From NCBI GenBank assembly GCA_003956705.1, contig QZCP01000166.1, positions 62,001 through 126,000 on the forward strand: a stretch of DNA of 64,000 nt. Direction: 5' to 3'. Made by a program: the position numbers and the translations under genes. This stretch comes from Brevipalpus yothersi. Taxonomy: Eukaryota > Arthropoda > Arachnida > Trombidiformes > Tenuipalpidae. Positions 47,241 through 58,654 of this stretch are shown here, piece after piece. How positions within the stretch are numbered: position 1 is the first letter of the stretch; each line of letters begins with the position of its first letter. A model generated the notes under the pieces. The model did no database searches and was not told where the DNA came from. It worked only from the letters and a program-made list of their open reading frames with translations.

Positions 47241-50200
47241 TTCTCTGATCCGAGTTGAATAGCTTCATCAACTAGATGAATGAATAGACTATGAGGAGCT
47301 GTCGGTAGAATAAAGGTACTTCAAAATCGATCATCTAGTCTCGTTCAAAAACACGAATTGTTCTCACTTTTGACAATGATAACTGACAAAGTTAACTTTC
47401 ACCTAACAAACACTCAATTTTCTGGGATATGCCCATTTAATTTGCCGAGTCTCAAAGTATGACTCGTCCTTCATGGAGAAAGTTGTTGAAGTCGCCATTC
47501 ACTTAGAATCCTGAGTTTTAAACCTGCTGATCTTACTGTTAAGGGGCTAAAGTAGTTTGAGATACATGTAGATACGTGTAGATGAATATTGTAGTTGCTG
47601 GTTATGAGCATCTTGAGATTTTTCTAGTTAGATCTGATCGATATGATAGAATTCAAGTCTCGTTAGTAGCAATTTTTTTCCATTGAGCATATTAAGATTT
47701 CACAAGTATTCTACATCATTGTTGATCCATGTGTATTATCATTCAATTGTCTTCTGAATTCCATCCTGATCGAAAATATTCCGAAAAAGGAATCTACTCT
47801 CTTATGTCAGGTGATAACTATTATTATCTGAGGTCTGTATCAATACTCTACAACTATAGTTAGTCAATTGTAATGTTTAAAAAATCTGATCCCTCTGAAT
47901 TTTAGCGCAAGGTTACAGTATCATGAACTACAGCACTTTCTGTACGCAGAAACTTCGTAGGGAGTCTTCAAAAAGATGGAAGGTTACATGAGATGAAGTC
48001 ACTTTCTCATCTCATCCTTCAAAAATCACAGCTGTGGACAAAGCGTTTTCATTATCCATCAAAAACTAGGTAATTTCGGTGAACTGCATAACTTTCCAGC
48101 ATATTATTGGATGTTCTGAAGAATTGGATAGAGATTGAGCAGTTGTACAAGAATGAATCGATAATTACTTGGAATTGCTGAATAATTCCCATGGCTTAGT
48201 TACCTACGTAGTATCTCGAATAACTATGAGAACAATCATCTTCAAAGACAGCATAATCCTATCAACCTCCCTTGTCCTTTATTATAAATGCTACAAGATT
48301 AAACGCATTATTTTCCTACGACTGCCTAACGTCTTTTGCTATTAATTTTGATGAATTTTCTAGAAAAATCTTCATTAAGGTCTCTCAATACCCAGCTTCT
48401 CCATTTTCCCATCATGAAGGGCCTCGATTCTCGTCATATTCGAAGTATCATGGTTGCAATTTACCCCATGATTATTCTTGTTTGATTTGATCTCATTTAC
48501 TATCGTGTCGCTGATCGGAAGTTGACTCTCACAGCCTTCTTCAACTTAGGCATTGGCAACTCTTCAGAGATTGTAGTCTAATTGTAGTTGATGTAGTCGA
48601 TACAGTTTTCCATATCTTGATGAGGAAATCAAAAATTGAACTTCATCCAATATCAGACGATATTTTGGTATTAGAGGCTTTTCACTATGCTATGCCAAGC
48701 TGAGATTGAATACTTGAAGCGTGAACAGCGCTCTCCATGGAACCAATAAAAGTTCATTGAAACTAAAGAAATTGAATAATTGTTCCTTTTCTTCTCACCT
48801 TGATATAGTTAATCATCATAGTTCATTACTCTGACGAATTAAAATTTTTCATTTCAAGGACATATCTCTAGTCAGTAGACTACTCATTCGGCTACTTTTT
48901 CTTCAGCCTGTTCCCACAACGAAGCTCACTCGGTGATCATCAGAAGAGCTGAGAAATTGGTGAAAGTATCTCGGGGATCCGAACGTCTTATGGAAATATA
49001 AACAAAACTGCTGAGTACATCAGGCAGACGATACAATGTGAGTATTACGGCTTTTAGCCAGTCGCAAACTTCTTGGGGTATTTTTTCTTTCGCTAATCTA
49101 GCCTTTTGAGTAGAACTGGAATTCCAGATATCTTGAATCGCAAGGCATCTTTAAAGTAATTGTAGCCACAAATCACAGATGACCTGGATAGAGCTTCTTA
49201 TCAATTTGAAAAAAGTCGAGATAGCCCTGAACTTTGGAACTCCTGATAGGAGAATCTCTAGCTCATACAGACTGTAGAAAGAGCTGGTCATCGCAAACGA
49301 CGATATTCTTGTCTAACTACTTGGTTGAAGCATAACTCTAAACTCTTGCTATAGTTCGCTTACAACTCATCAGAATAGCTTGCAAAAGTTCCAACCCCAT
49401 CCATAACTCATACACCCATAATCATGCACAATCGATTAGTTTCCAGTTCTTGATTTCACTCATCAGAAATTCAGAAACTGGATGTGACTATTTACAAATC
49501 TTCAAAGCCTCTGGAGGTTCGTTTGCCATTGAGAAGTATGCATAATATTCACTCTGATATACAATGAGCGTCAGGCATAAGTCCTCAGCATAGAAATACT
49601 TGAACCTTTTTTATTGATTACTAATCGAAAATACCATTAGTATTTTGTATATTAACAGCTATAGATTCTTGACCGTACAATTGTGGCAAAGAGATATGGA
49701 CTAGAATTATCCATCGTGGATGGTTTTTATCCCACTGTAAATAATCGCAATAAATTTCTATTCTTGCTCAAGATCGAAATGAATTCATGCTCCTTCGAAG
49801 GCTTGCAGTAGGTGAACATTACTTTTGGAATGTGTCTTGAGTTGTCTCATGTCATGTAAACTATTCACTTTCTCTGGAGGTCAAAAAGCCTTTCAATCTC
49901 GTTTTTCTCTTCGATGACTGATTCATTTCCTCTTCACTCAATTTATGCTGAATAACTAGAAACTTGATCATTCTCGAAACTAGAAAAACCAGCCATGAGA
50001 AAGAATTAGGTGATTTGTACAAATCCAGCAATTCTACTTGCTTAAAATCATAGATTATTATAATTAGTTGAATGATTGATTAGAATGATTGAAAGCTCAT
50101 CCAATAAGCTTACAATTTGTCATCTTGAAAGCTCATATCCAATCGAACGAGTCTTGATTCAAGATTCAACATGATAACAATATTCTGGTTATCACTCTCC

Positions 50201-50830
50201 GTGACATAAATATATTTTGATAGATTTTGAGCCATTAGTTGAGAAACTTGATAAGTTCATCACTTAAAAAATTAGTGTACAATGCTTAACAATGGTTGAA
50301 TAATTTCCACGTATATTCAGGCTGAAACTTTCTTGGTTATAGTCGATCGGTGACGTGGGAATCTTACTTCGTTAGCAGCGAGCTTTTCTTGAAAGTTCCA
50401 TACGACATCAGGAGATCATGAAGTTTTCAATGGCTGTTCATCCAGACATTTCATCATCCAAGTTAACGTCTGATTTTTTCACTTATATTCGAAAATACAC
50501 TGATTCATAGCAATTTTAATTTCTTCTCCAATCTCAGCATATCTCTATTGAATTATTCCGACACCGCCTTGATTTGTTCAGATAAGAGTTCTTAATTATC
50601 TAATCACTCTGCTGGATTTGATCTCAAGATTGAAGAGTGATGAATCAAGCAGAAACTTTGTAGCAAGCTCCACAAAGATGGACTATTTCTTGAGATGAAG
50701 TTACCCTCATATAATATGATATCATGCATTTACAAATACGAATACAAATATCGTAGAACTGATAATCATATGGAACTTTCGAATTTTTTTGCTTCAATTT
50801 CTCCTAGACAGCAATCAAATTAGATAAAGC
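47240..50830. repeat. repeat island, family B copies (mostly inverted)
   Basis: Segments 48.88-49.33 kb and 49.37-50.83 kb are reverse-complement relatives of 40.05-40.56 kb and 42.20-43.66 kb. For example, GAACCT...ATGAGCGTCAGGC near 49560 is the inverse of the GCCTGACGCTCAT block near 43450, and CTCCTAGACAGCAAT near 50805 is the inverse of the block near 42210. 47945-48010 resembles 50648-50715 in direct orientation. 47240-47900 and 48010-48880 hold nothing I recognise. Confidence 0.6.
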
Positions 50831-50999
50831 ATTAACTAAGGATCTCAAGACTGATTGTTTCTCCATTCTCCTGTTTTCATTAATTTCAGACGTGTATCTC
50901 AGCTCAACATAACAAAGTGTAAAGCTGTTGGTTCCTTAATATGGTTTGATATCGAGGAAAATCAAAATTTTTTTCGTTCATTTACTTTCAACTTTGTTT

Positions 51000-53900
51000 G
51001 GACTGTTTGTCAAGACACAAAAAGAGAGTGAATTATAGCTAGCTTACCTACTGTATGAAGAGAATTAGCATATTCAAAACCGTTGTAAAGCTTACGAATG
51101 AAAAAATTACCGCTTAAGATCAGCTTTAATCAGTATGATTGACATTAACTGTGACAATTTGTCTGACTTGGAAAACAGTTAAAGCAGGTGGAACAATTCA
51201 AAAATGATAGTTCAAGAGTATTCATAATGTATAGACTTTATGGAGAAGAACAAGCACGAGACCAGAAAATTCATCATTTTCATGATCACTGTCGAACATA
51301 ACTTTTCACATAAATAGTGATGAATGAACGACCCGTCACACTGAAATTCATCTAACATTAATTCAATTTGACACCATTTCTGAAAATATTTGCACCCATC
51401 TCAGATACTTATGAGTGTTTATTACAATTCACAATTTCCTGGAATATCCCTTTGGGTAAGAAAATTCTCCTCTGCATGCTTCGGCTGAGTAGTTAGAAAT
51501 CGCTTATTTCGTGTACTCAGTCCAAGATCAAAAAAATTCGATGAATCTGAGGTTCTAATTCAGAATGTTCATCGAGACATCATCAATTTGAATTTTGCTC
51601 AAAACTTATCATGGTAGATGATCAGACGATACGACCATATGCCTCTGATTTGAGACCTCCAAAGTGCACTGGTACTTGTGGCATTCAGATGATTATTAGT
51701 TGTTATTTTTGAATACACGAAGAGGGTTGATCATATATTCATTTGTAGTGAGTAGGGAAAAATAGCTCTAGGCTCATCATCACACAAACCAGAATTTTGA
51801 ATCTTTGTGTGCCCTCTTATTTCTACCGATAATTTGTTCAGTTTTCTGCCTCGGATATCTTGGTGAACCTAGAATATTCAAGTTTAATATTATACTTGTG
51901 TGCGAGTATTTGGGTTCATTAGCCAGAGAAGGAGAGTGAGAGAGAAGAAAATTTTATAGCTAGAGATTCGTGCTTCAAAGAATTGTTCCAATGAGATAGC
52001 TGTAAGATTTGAAACTCTCCCTGAAAATCAGTACTGTATGCCCAGTGAACTTCTCGCAAACAATTGTAAAGTATCTTTATGAATGCTCTCAAACATCATG
52101 GGGAGTTAGGAGCTGAAAGATTCCAGGAATATTTCTCCAAGAGAGCTATGCCAAGCCTAATTACCGAATTAAACTCCTGTCAATTCATGCACATATGAGT
52201 CATTTTGAATAGATTGGATCCATGTTCTTGGCCCATTACTCACCCTCAGATTTTTGCATACTTCAGCATGATATAGAACTCAAATGACCCAGGTGCTACG
52301 CATAAGGAAAGCAGTTTTGCATCCTTGCAAATAGAAATTCATACATCCATTTTATTTTTGAACATTCGATATTTTTTTAAGAATCCCAAGCCACAAACAG
52401 TTTCTATTTAGGCCAGGAAAAATGCGTGAATAGAAATTGCCTAATCGTTATGATTTCATCATCGTTCGGGAACATAACGGCATGTCATACATATCATGTA
52501 TTTGGAGAATAGTCTATCCTACTCGAAACTATGGTTCATCAACCTCCTCTTCCAGACATTGAGGTTCTCATTCCTTAAATTCATCTTTGATGATATGCTA
52601 CGGTCATAACTTAGAGCTATGAACATAACTGAACTTATGCATACTCTCGTTGGGTAGAGAAAATACTCTGAAGACATCAAGGTAACGAAACATTTCTCTC
52701 TCAAAGGTTAATTTTCTCACGTTCTTCTCTTGAATAGCACCCTTCAGATAGCTCTATGAAACATTGAACAGTTCTATGAATTTTCTGTTTGTTGCTCACA
52801 GGAAAATTATTCAGGGGTCGAAACTTATTCTATCCAAAGACAAGACCCCTTGCTCCTTGAAATTAATGATTGAGAATACATGAATTATACTCAGTAACAG
52901 AAATATGGCGAATCGATTAGAGCGCACCCCAAACTTACTGATTGAATTGAGAATAATTTGTGTAAAAAATTGAAGAGGATTCCAATCATCTTCGATCAGT
53001 TAAAATACCCTTATATCGAGAATTGAAGATGAACCAATCAGTGTAGCTCTCTTTCCTCCCTTATTACAAGCTGACTTCGAGTGTTTGGCCTCAATGCTTA
53101 GAGGTGAGAACTCTCTCATTCTATTATACGAGATCAATGATCTACCACTGTCAAAAACTGGCACTCTCTCAAACTATTTGCATATCTGAACATATGCGTC
53201 TGCTTTGAAGATGAAAAATGTTTCAAAGATTGCGAATATTTCTCATTTGAAGGTTATTTATATCACTTTTCTGAACAGAATCTTTCACACAGCTTTGAAG
53301 AAGAGTGCGAAATTCTATTGTTTCTTGCTGTTCGATGAAAAATTATTGAGGGCACACACCTTATCTGATTCAAAGAGGAGATCTTTGCTTCTACAAGTTA
53401 ATCATGAGCATATCTGAAATATTTGTACTATAAGATTATCATTCCTATCGAACTCTGTTCTTCATCTTTCGTGTAAAACAGATAATCAAGCAAGCATAGA
53501 ACGAAGGAATTCTCCATTCTTCAAAATTCTTCAGATTCCTTAGTAAGCCTAGAGATATTCCTCTGTAGAGGAAAATTATGATTGTGAAACAGCCTGTCAT
53601 AAGGTCAAATATATACCACCTCCGATGTGGTTGGAAAAATATGAATCCATTGTGTGGAACTAATTATCTGAATCCAGAAGCAATCTCTTTGAATGGAGTG
53701 GAATGGAACAATTTGCAGATATCACAATATCGCTTGATACTGAGGGAATTCAAGAATTTTATATACTGTCCACTGTGCTTGGATCGTTTGTCAAGATACA
53801 AATAATATTATAACAAAAACATTGAGCATGATGAGACTGTCTGAATAATTGTCGATTCCCTTATCAGAGAAGAATTTTGGAGTTGAATCACAATCAAATC

Positions 53901-54334
53901 ACTAACCCAATGACTGATGAAATAACATCAGCCTCACGAATGTACAGTAATTATAACTAACTCTACTAACTAGAGTGAGAAGAGAATAAGCATATTTGAA
54001 GCCCTTGTAAAGATGAAAAACGAGAGAATTACTGTTCGAGATTTACCTAAATGAGTATAAAAAGAGAAATTGATCACAGATCACAATTGAAAGCTATTCA
54101 TCTCATTAGTAAAAAGCTAGTGCATGTCATAAGCTGGTATTAATTGAAAAAATTCAACCAGAAAAAATGATGAAAAAAAGTAGAGTGATCTGATGAAAAG
54201 TAGCTCACAATGTACAGACTACGGAGGAATTGATAGTGAGATTGGACAAGCACTGATAAATATTATTAAATATTACTAGATTCATCAAGCATCTTTTTGA
54301 ATGAATAAGTGATGAATAGATGTGTGATCGCTAG
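51000..54334. repeat. repeat island, family A copies (fourth block)
   Basis: Contains, in the usual order, the blocks near 51345, 52178, 52670, 53460, 53617 and 53812 that recur in the other family A blocks. It aligns by eye over most of its length with 35.4-37.9 kb. It ends at the Copia insertion site GCTAG (54330-54334). Confidence 0.7.
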
Positions 54335-54337
54335 CAT

Positions 54338-54497
54338 TGGATATTGTTGTTGAACAATGTCTATCATCAGTCACAAACCTAAGAATACTCGAGTTTACCC
54401 AATCAATAGCTAATAATATTCCAATAATGAGTCAGTTGATAGTTACAGCTCAATTAATGAACATCACTTATTAATTCATTTTTCACCTGAATATCCA
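54338..54497 (+). repeat. Copia 5' LTR
   Basis: 160 bp starting TGGATATTGTTG and ending GAATATCCA, so its ends are themselves inverted repeats (TGGATATT / AATATCCA). Confidence 0.93.
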
Positions 54498-54500
54498 AAA

Positions 54501-54514
54501 GGTTATGGGCTCAG
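54501..54514 (+). promoter_or_regulatory. Copia primer-binding site (tRNA-iMet anticodon-arm type)
   Basis: GGTTATGGGCTCAG follows the 5' LTR by three bases. It is complementary, at 13 of 14 positions, to the anticodon stem-loop of animal initiator tRNA-Met (CTGGGCCCATAACC, recalled from general knowledge). Drosophila copia is known to prime from a half-molecule of this tRNA, which this site matches. Confidence 0.75.
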
Positions 54515-54643
54515 AGTATTCGTTTCCGTTTTTGTTCTCTTTCATTGTGATCATTAACTCATTTGCCGAGGTATAGTAGTTAAATATCGTCACCACAAGC
54601 TAAACAGATAACTTGCCGAATATTGAAGGAAAAGTATTCTGAT

Positions 54644-55426
54644 ATGGACCAGGCAAAAGGTATTGAAAATTCAAATGGAAAGAATTTCTCTGCTTGGTTG
54701 AGAAAGCCCATGTTTCTCCTAGCTAAAGATGATCTTTGGGGCTATATTGATGGCTCAGAAAGATTGGGAGAGAATCCAAGAGCTCGTGATATCAAGGAAT
54801 TCAACAGTAAATCAAGTAGAGCTGGAGCATTGATTGGTTTGCATGTTGGTGATGATCTGACTCGTATTGTTGCTGAATCTCCAACTCCTGGAGAAGCTTT
54901 CGAAAGGCTGAGAGATATGTTCGAACCGGAAATTGGTTCCAGAAGAGTTCAACTCTACACGAATCTTCTTACGTTTAAGTGTGAAGAAGATGCATCACTC
55001 AAATATATGAACAAGATGAGAAATATTCTCTATGATATTGAGTCTATTGAGCCAAAGTCAATGAATGAACAGCTCTTTTTGACCATGATTATGACTAACT
55101 TACCTAGAAGATTGGATTCATTGGTACAAAATCTCATGAATAGAATGGATGATCTAACTTTTGAGATGATGTATTCGAAACTCCAAGCGGAGGAGATAAG
55201 GATAAGCAAAAGAGATATTTTGAAGAATTTCCAGTCATGTATTGCATTTGGCGTGAATGGTAAGACTCAATGTAGGAACAAGCAGAACAAAGATTTGAGA
55301 AAGACCTGTTTCCCTTGTAAAAAGCCTGGACACTTTATGAAAGATTGTAAACTCAGGAACAAACAAGAAAAAGATAGGGAAAATAGGTCTCATGGTGATC
55401 GATCAGTGACCAAATCGAAAAACTGA
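54644..55426 (+). CDS. Copia gag protein
   Basis: Capsid/nucleocapsid polyprotein of the element. ATG at 54644 (MDQAKGIENSNGKNFSAWLR), then the typical UBN2/retrotran_gag pattern (DDLWGYIDG ... LTFKCEEDASLKYMNKMRNI ... LFLTMIMTNLPRRLDSLVQ). It ends with a CCHC zinc knuckle, CFPCKKPGHFMKDC, and a basic tail before TGA at 55424-55426. About 260 residues, uninterrupted. Pol follows in the -1 frame. Confidence 0.85.
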   Translation: MDQAKGIENSNGKNFSAWLRKPMFLLAKDDLWGYIDGSERLGENPRARDIKEFNSKSSRAGALIGLHVGDDLTRIVAESPTPGEAFERLRDMFEPEIGSRRVQLYTNLLTFKCEEDASLKYMNKMRNILYDIESIEPKSMNEQLFLTMIMTNLPRRLDSLVQNLMNRMDDLTFEMMYSKLQAEEIRISKRDILKNFQSCIAFGVNGKTQCRNKQNKDLRKTCFPCKKPGHFMKDCKLRNKQEKDRENRSHGDRSVTKSKN

Positions 55427-58400
55427 GTAGTGACATACCTCCAATAGCCTTCTCGATCACTGATGAGCTGGAATCTGATGAGTCTTCTGGACTATCAGCA
55501 AAGTTTGGTCTAGCTTCCAAGAAGTGCTCTAATGATATATGGATAATCGATTCAGGAGCCTGTGATCATTGTTGTGATAATGAAAAGGCATTAATATCTT
55601 ACTGAAAAATAAAACCGAAAGAAATGACTCAATTCAATGGATCTTTGGTTGGAGCCATTGGAATTGGAGAAATCATCCTTACCACTGAAGTGTATGGCAC
55701 ATTGGGACACATCAGATTGGAAAATGTCTTGCATATTCCTGATTGTGCGAGCAATATCATCTCAGTAGGAAGATGTACTGACAAGAAGGCAAGATATTAC
55801 ATGGGAGAATATCGAAGTGAGATGGATTTGAAGGTAAGGTAATCTGGATTGGAAGAGAGGTCAATCGTGTTTATTATGGTATCTGCTATTACGATGGGAA
55901 GTGTTCACTCAATTCGATTGGAGAAAAAAAATCCAAGAGCTTAGAATTGAATTCTCTTTGACATGCAAGATTGGCACATGTTGGTAAAACCTCAATGAAA
56001 CAAATGGAAAATCAATTTCAAGGTTTCGAACTTGATTTGATTGGAGATTCTCCGTGTACTATTCGTATGAGGAATAAAATCACCAGGAATCCATATCCTC
56101 CTTCTACCAATTTGAATGCAGAGAAAGCTTTGGATCTGATTTATACTGATATTTGTGGTCCATTTGGACCAAGTCTTCGAGGTTACAATATTTTATGACA
56201 TTCATCGATGACTGCAGCAATATGGTCTTTGTTGATGTCTCAAGCTGGGATCTGATGTGGTGAACTCACTTAAAAGTTTCCTGGAAACGGCTCACAAGCA
56301 ACTAGAGGAGGAAGTCAGAGCCAGACGCACTGATAATGCATTGGAATTCATTTCACAGGATTTTGAATCAATTCTCGCGAATAATCACATGAATCACGAA
56401 CTTTCTGTTCCATATTGTCCACAACAAAGTGGTCGAGTAGAAAGAATGAATAGAACTTTACAGGATATGGTTAGGTGCATGCTGGATCAAGCGAATCTTC
56501 CTGATACATTATGAGCTGAAGCTGTCAGAACAGCAGCTTATCTTCACAACAGATTGCCTACTAAAGTTCTAAAAGATATGTCACCATATGAAGCATGATT
56601 TGGGAAGAAACCAAATATTGAGATTTCAGAATATTTGGTTGCACTGCTTTTGCTCATTTATCCGAAGCACAAAGGAGAAATAAGCTGGACCGCAGAGATG
56701 TTGAGTGATATTTTATGGGTTATTGTCACAACATGCAAGCTTATGGATTACTCGAGAAAAGGACTTATCTTATTCGGAATGCTAGGAATGTTTTGTTTGA
56801 TGAGGAAGTTTGTTGAAAAGTCAATACAATAAATTTCCAGTCCAGTCTATTGGTAATCATGATGATCATCCAAAGGGAATTATGCATCAAGTTACTAGTG
56901 ACTTGGAGTATATTCATGAAATTCTGATTCCTACTAGTTATGAGGAGGCTATCAGAACAGATTACTCACATGAATAGATTAATGCAATGCAAGAGGAGTT
57001 TAACTCACTCCTGGAGAACAACACCTGGTATCTTGTTCAAAGACAGCCTGATCAGAATGTTGTGTCTTGCGAATGGGTCTTCTCGATCAAACAGGGTTCA
57101 ACTGGTGGAATAAATCGATTCAAAGCTCGTTTGGTAGCAAGAGGATTTAATCGAGTTGAGGGGATCGATTATTTTGAAACGTATTCTCCAGTAGCTAGAA
57201 TGACCACATTTAGGGCTATCTTATCAATTGCTGGTGCCAAATCGATGCATATGAAACAAAGTGATGTGAGAACAGCATTCTTGAATGGAAAATTGAACAA
57301 AACTATTTATAGGGAGCAGCCCATTGGATTCGAAATCGGCAAGAATCTGATTTGCAAATTGAAGAGATCGATCCATGGATTGAAACAATCCTCAAGGCAA
57401 TGGAACCAAAGATTTGATGAGTTTCTCATTGGACATGAGTTCAAGAAGCTCGATTCTGATCAATGTGTCTATAAGAAAAAGGGGCTGTTTCTCATTGTAC
57501 ATGTGGACGATATGATCATCTGCTCACAGGAGGAGAATCTTATTGATGTCATCATCTATTCTCTCGAGGAAGAATTCAAGATCAAGAATTTAGGTGAACA
57601 AGAATTCTCTCTTGGAATGAGAATCAATCGTGATCTAGAGATGAAAACGATTGACTTGGATCAAGAGAATCATTGTTCTCAAATTTTGAAACTACTTGGA
57701 TTCAGTAATGTTAAGCCATTATCAACACCAATGGAAGCTGGACTGAGGTTTCAAGATGAAAGAGAAGGAGTAAACGATTATGGTCCAATTGATGAGCCAT
57801 ATCGAGAAGCTGCTGGTGCATTGATTTATTTGGCAACATGTACTAGACCAGACATCATGATGGCTGTTGGAGTTGTTAGTCAATACATGGCAAAGCATCG
57901 TGAGGAACATTGGAAAGCTGTGAAACCCATTCATCAGTATTTGAAAGGAACCACTGATTTCAAACTCAAACTTGGAATAGTCAATGGTCAGATAGATCAG
58001 GATTTGATTGGATATAGTGATGTCAATTGGGGTGGAAATGATAAAGATCAGAAGAGTACGAGTGGATTTTGTGTATTCCTCTTTGGTGGTTGTGTTTCCT
58101 GGGGAAGCAAAAAGCAAAAATGTGTAACGCTCTCCACGATGGAGGCAGCATATATGTCACTTGCTCTTCTTACATGTGAGATATTATGGTGCAGATCTCT
58201 CTTGCATGAACTGAATTTGAAGCTTGATGGATTAATGAAAATTCTGGAAGACGACCAGAGCTGTATCAAGCTAGCTAATAACAAGAATTTGGCGGTCAAA
58301 AAGAGCATATCAAGATAAAGTATAGATTCGTTCATGAGAAAATTAAGATGAAAGAGATAATTTTGGAATGCTGTCCAACATCAGAAATGATTGCTGATAT

Positions 58401-58462
58401 ATTCACAAAGCTTTTATTTCGAGTTATTTTCAGGAAACTGAGAGATTTAATCAATATTTATT
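55399..58462 (+). pseudogene. Copia pol region (protease, integrase, RT, RNase H), disrupted
   Basis: Protease motif WIIDSGACDH near 55550. Integrase zinc region near 55960 and core acidic segment near 56140-56350 (LIYTDICGPFGPS ... RTDNALEFISQDF), plus PQQSGRVERMNRTLQ. RT begins near 56975 (NAMQEEFNSLLENNTW) with the catalytic HVDDM near 57500. RNase H shows STSGFCVFLFGGCVSWGSKK and STMEAAYMSLAL. Stops in the otherwise continuous frame: TGA 55603, TGA 55959, TGA 56512, TGA 56596, TGA 56706 and TAG 56975. Frame changes occur near 55835, 56195, 56245, 56625, 56820 and 58300. The longest intact piece, 56987-58318, covers RT and most of RNase H. Confidence 0.88.
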
Positions 58463-58470
58463 AGATTTAT

Positions 58471-58485
58471 GACTGAGGAGGAGTA
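58471..58485 (+). promoter_or_regulatory. Copia polypurine tract
   Basis: A purine-rich GAGGAGGAG run lies directly before the 3' LTR, the usual primer position for second-strand synthesis. Confidence 0.7.
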
Positions 58486-58486
58486 T

Positions 58487-58646
58487 TGGATATTGTTGTT
58501 GAACAATGTCTATCATCAGTCACAAACCTAAGAATACTCGAGTTTACCCGATCAATAGCTAATAATATTCCAATAATGAGTCAGTTGATAGTTACAGTTC
58601 AATTAAAAAACATCACTTATTAATTCATTTTTCACCTGAATATCCA
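58487..58646 (+). repeat. Copia 3' LTR
   Basis: 160 bp, differing from the 5' LTR at four positions (one A/G, one C/T and two adjacent changes). Confidence 0.93.
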
Positions 58647-58654
58647 AAAGCTAG

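Larger units (their letters stand above)
54338..58646 (+). mobile_element. Copia-type LTR retrotransposon, broken
   Basis: Two 160-bp LTRs (54338-54497 and 58487-58646), TG...CA ends, primer site, gag, then protease, integrase, reverse transcriptase and RNase H in Copia order. GCTAG occurs just outside both ends (54330-54334 and 58650-58654), and the paralogous uninterrupted sequence near 37970 carries one GCTAG. The target duplication is therefore 5 bp, with three to four extra bases between it and the TG/CA ends. LTRs differ at 4 of 160 positions. Pol is interrupted by several stops and frameshifts, so the copy is not autonomous. Confidence 0.95.
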
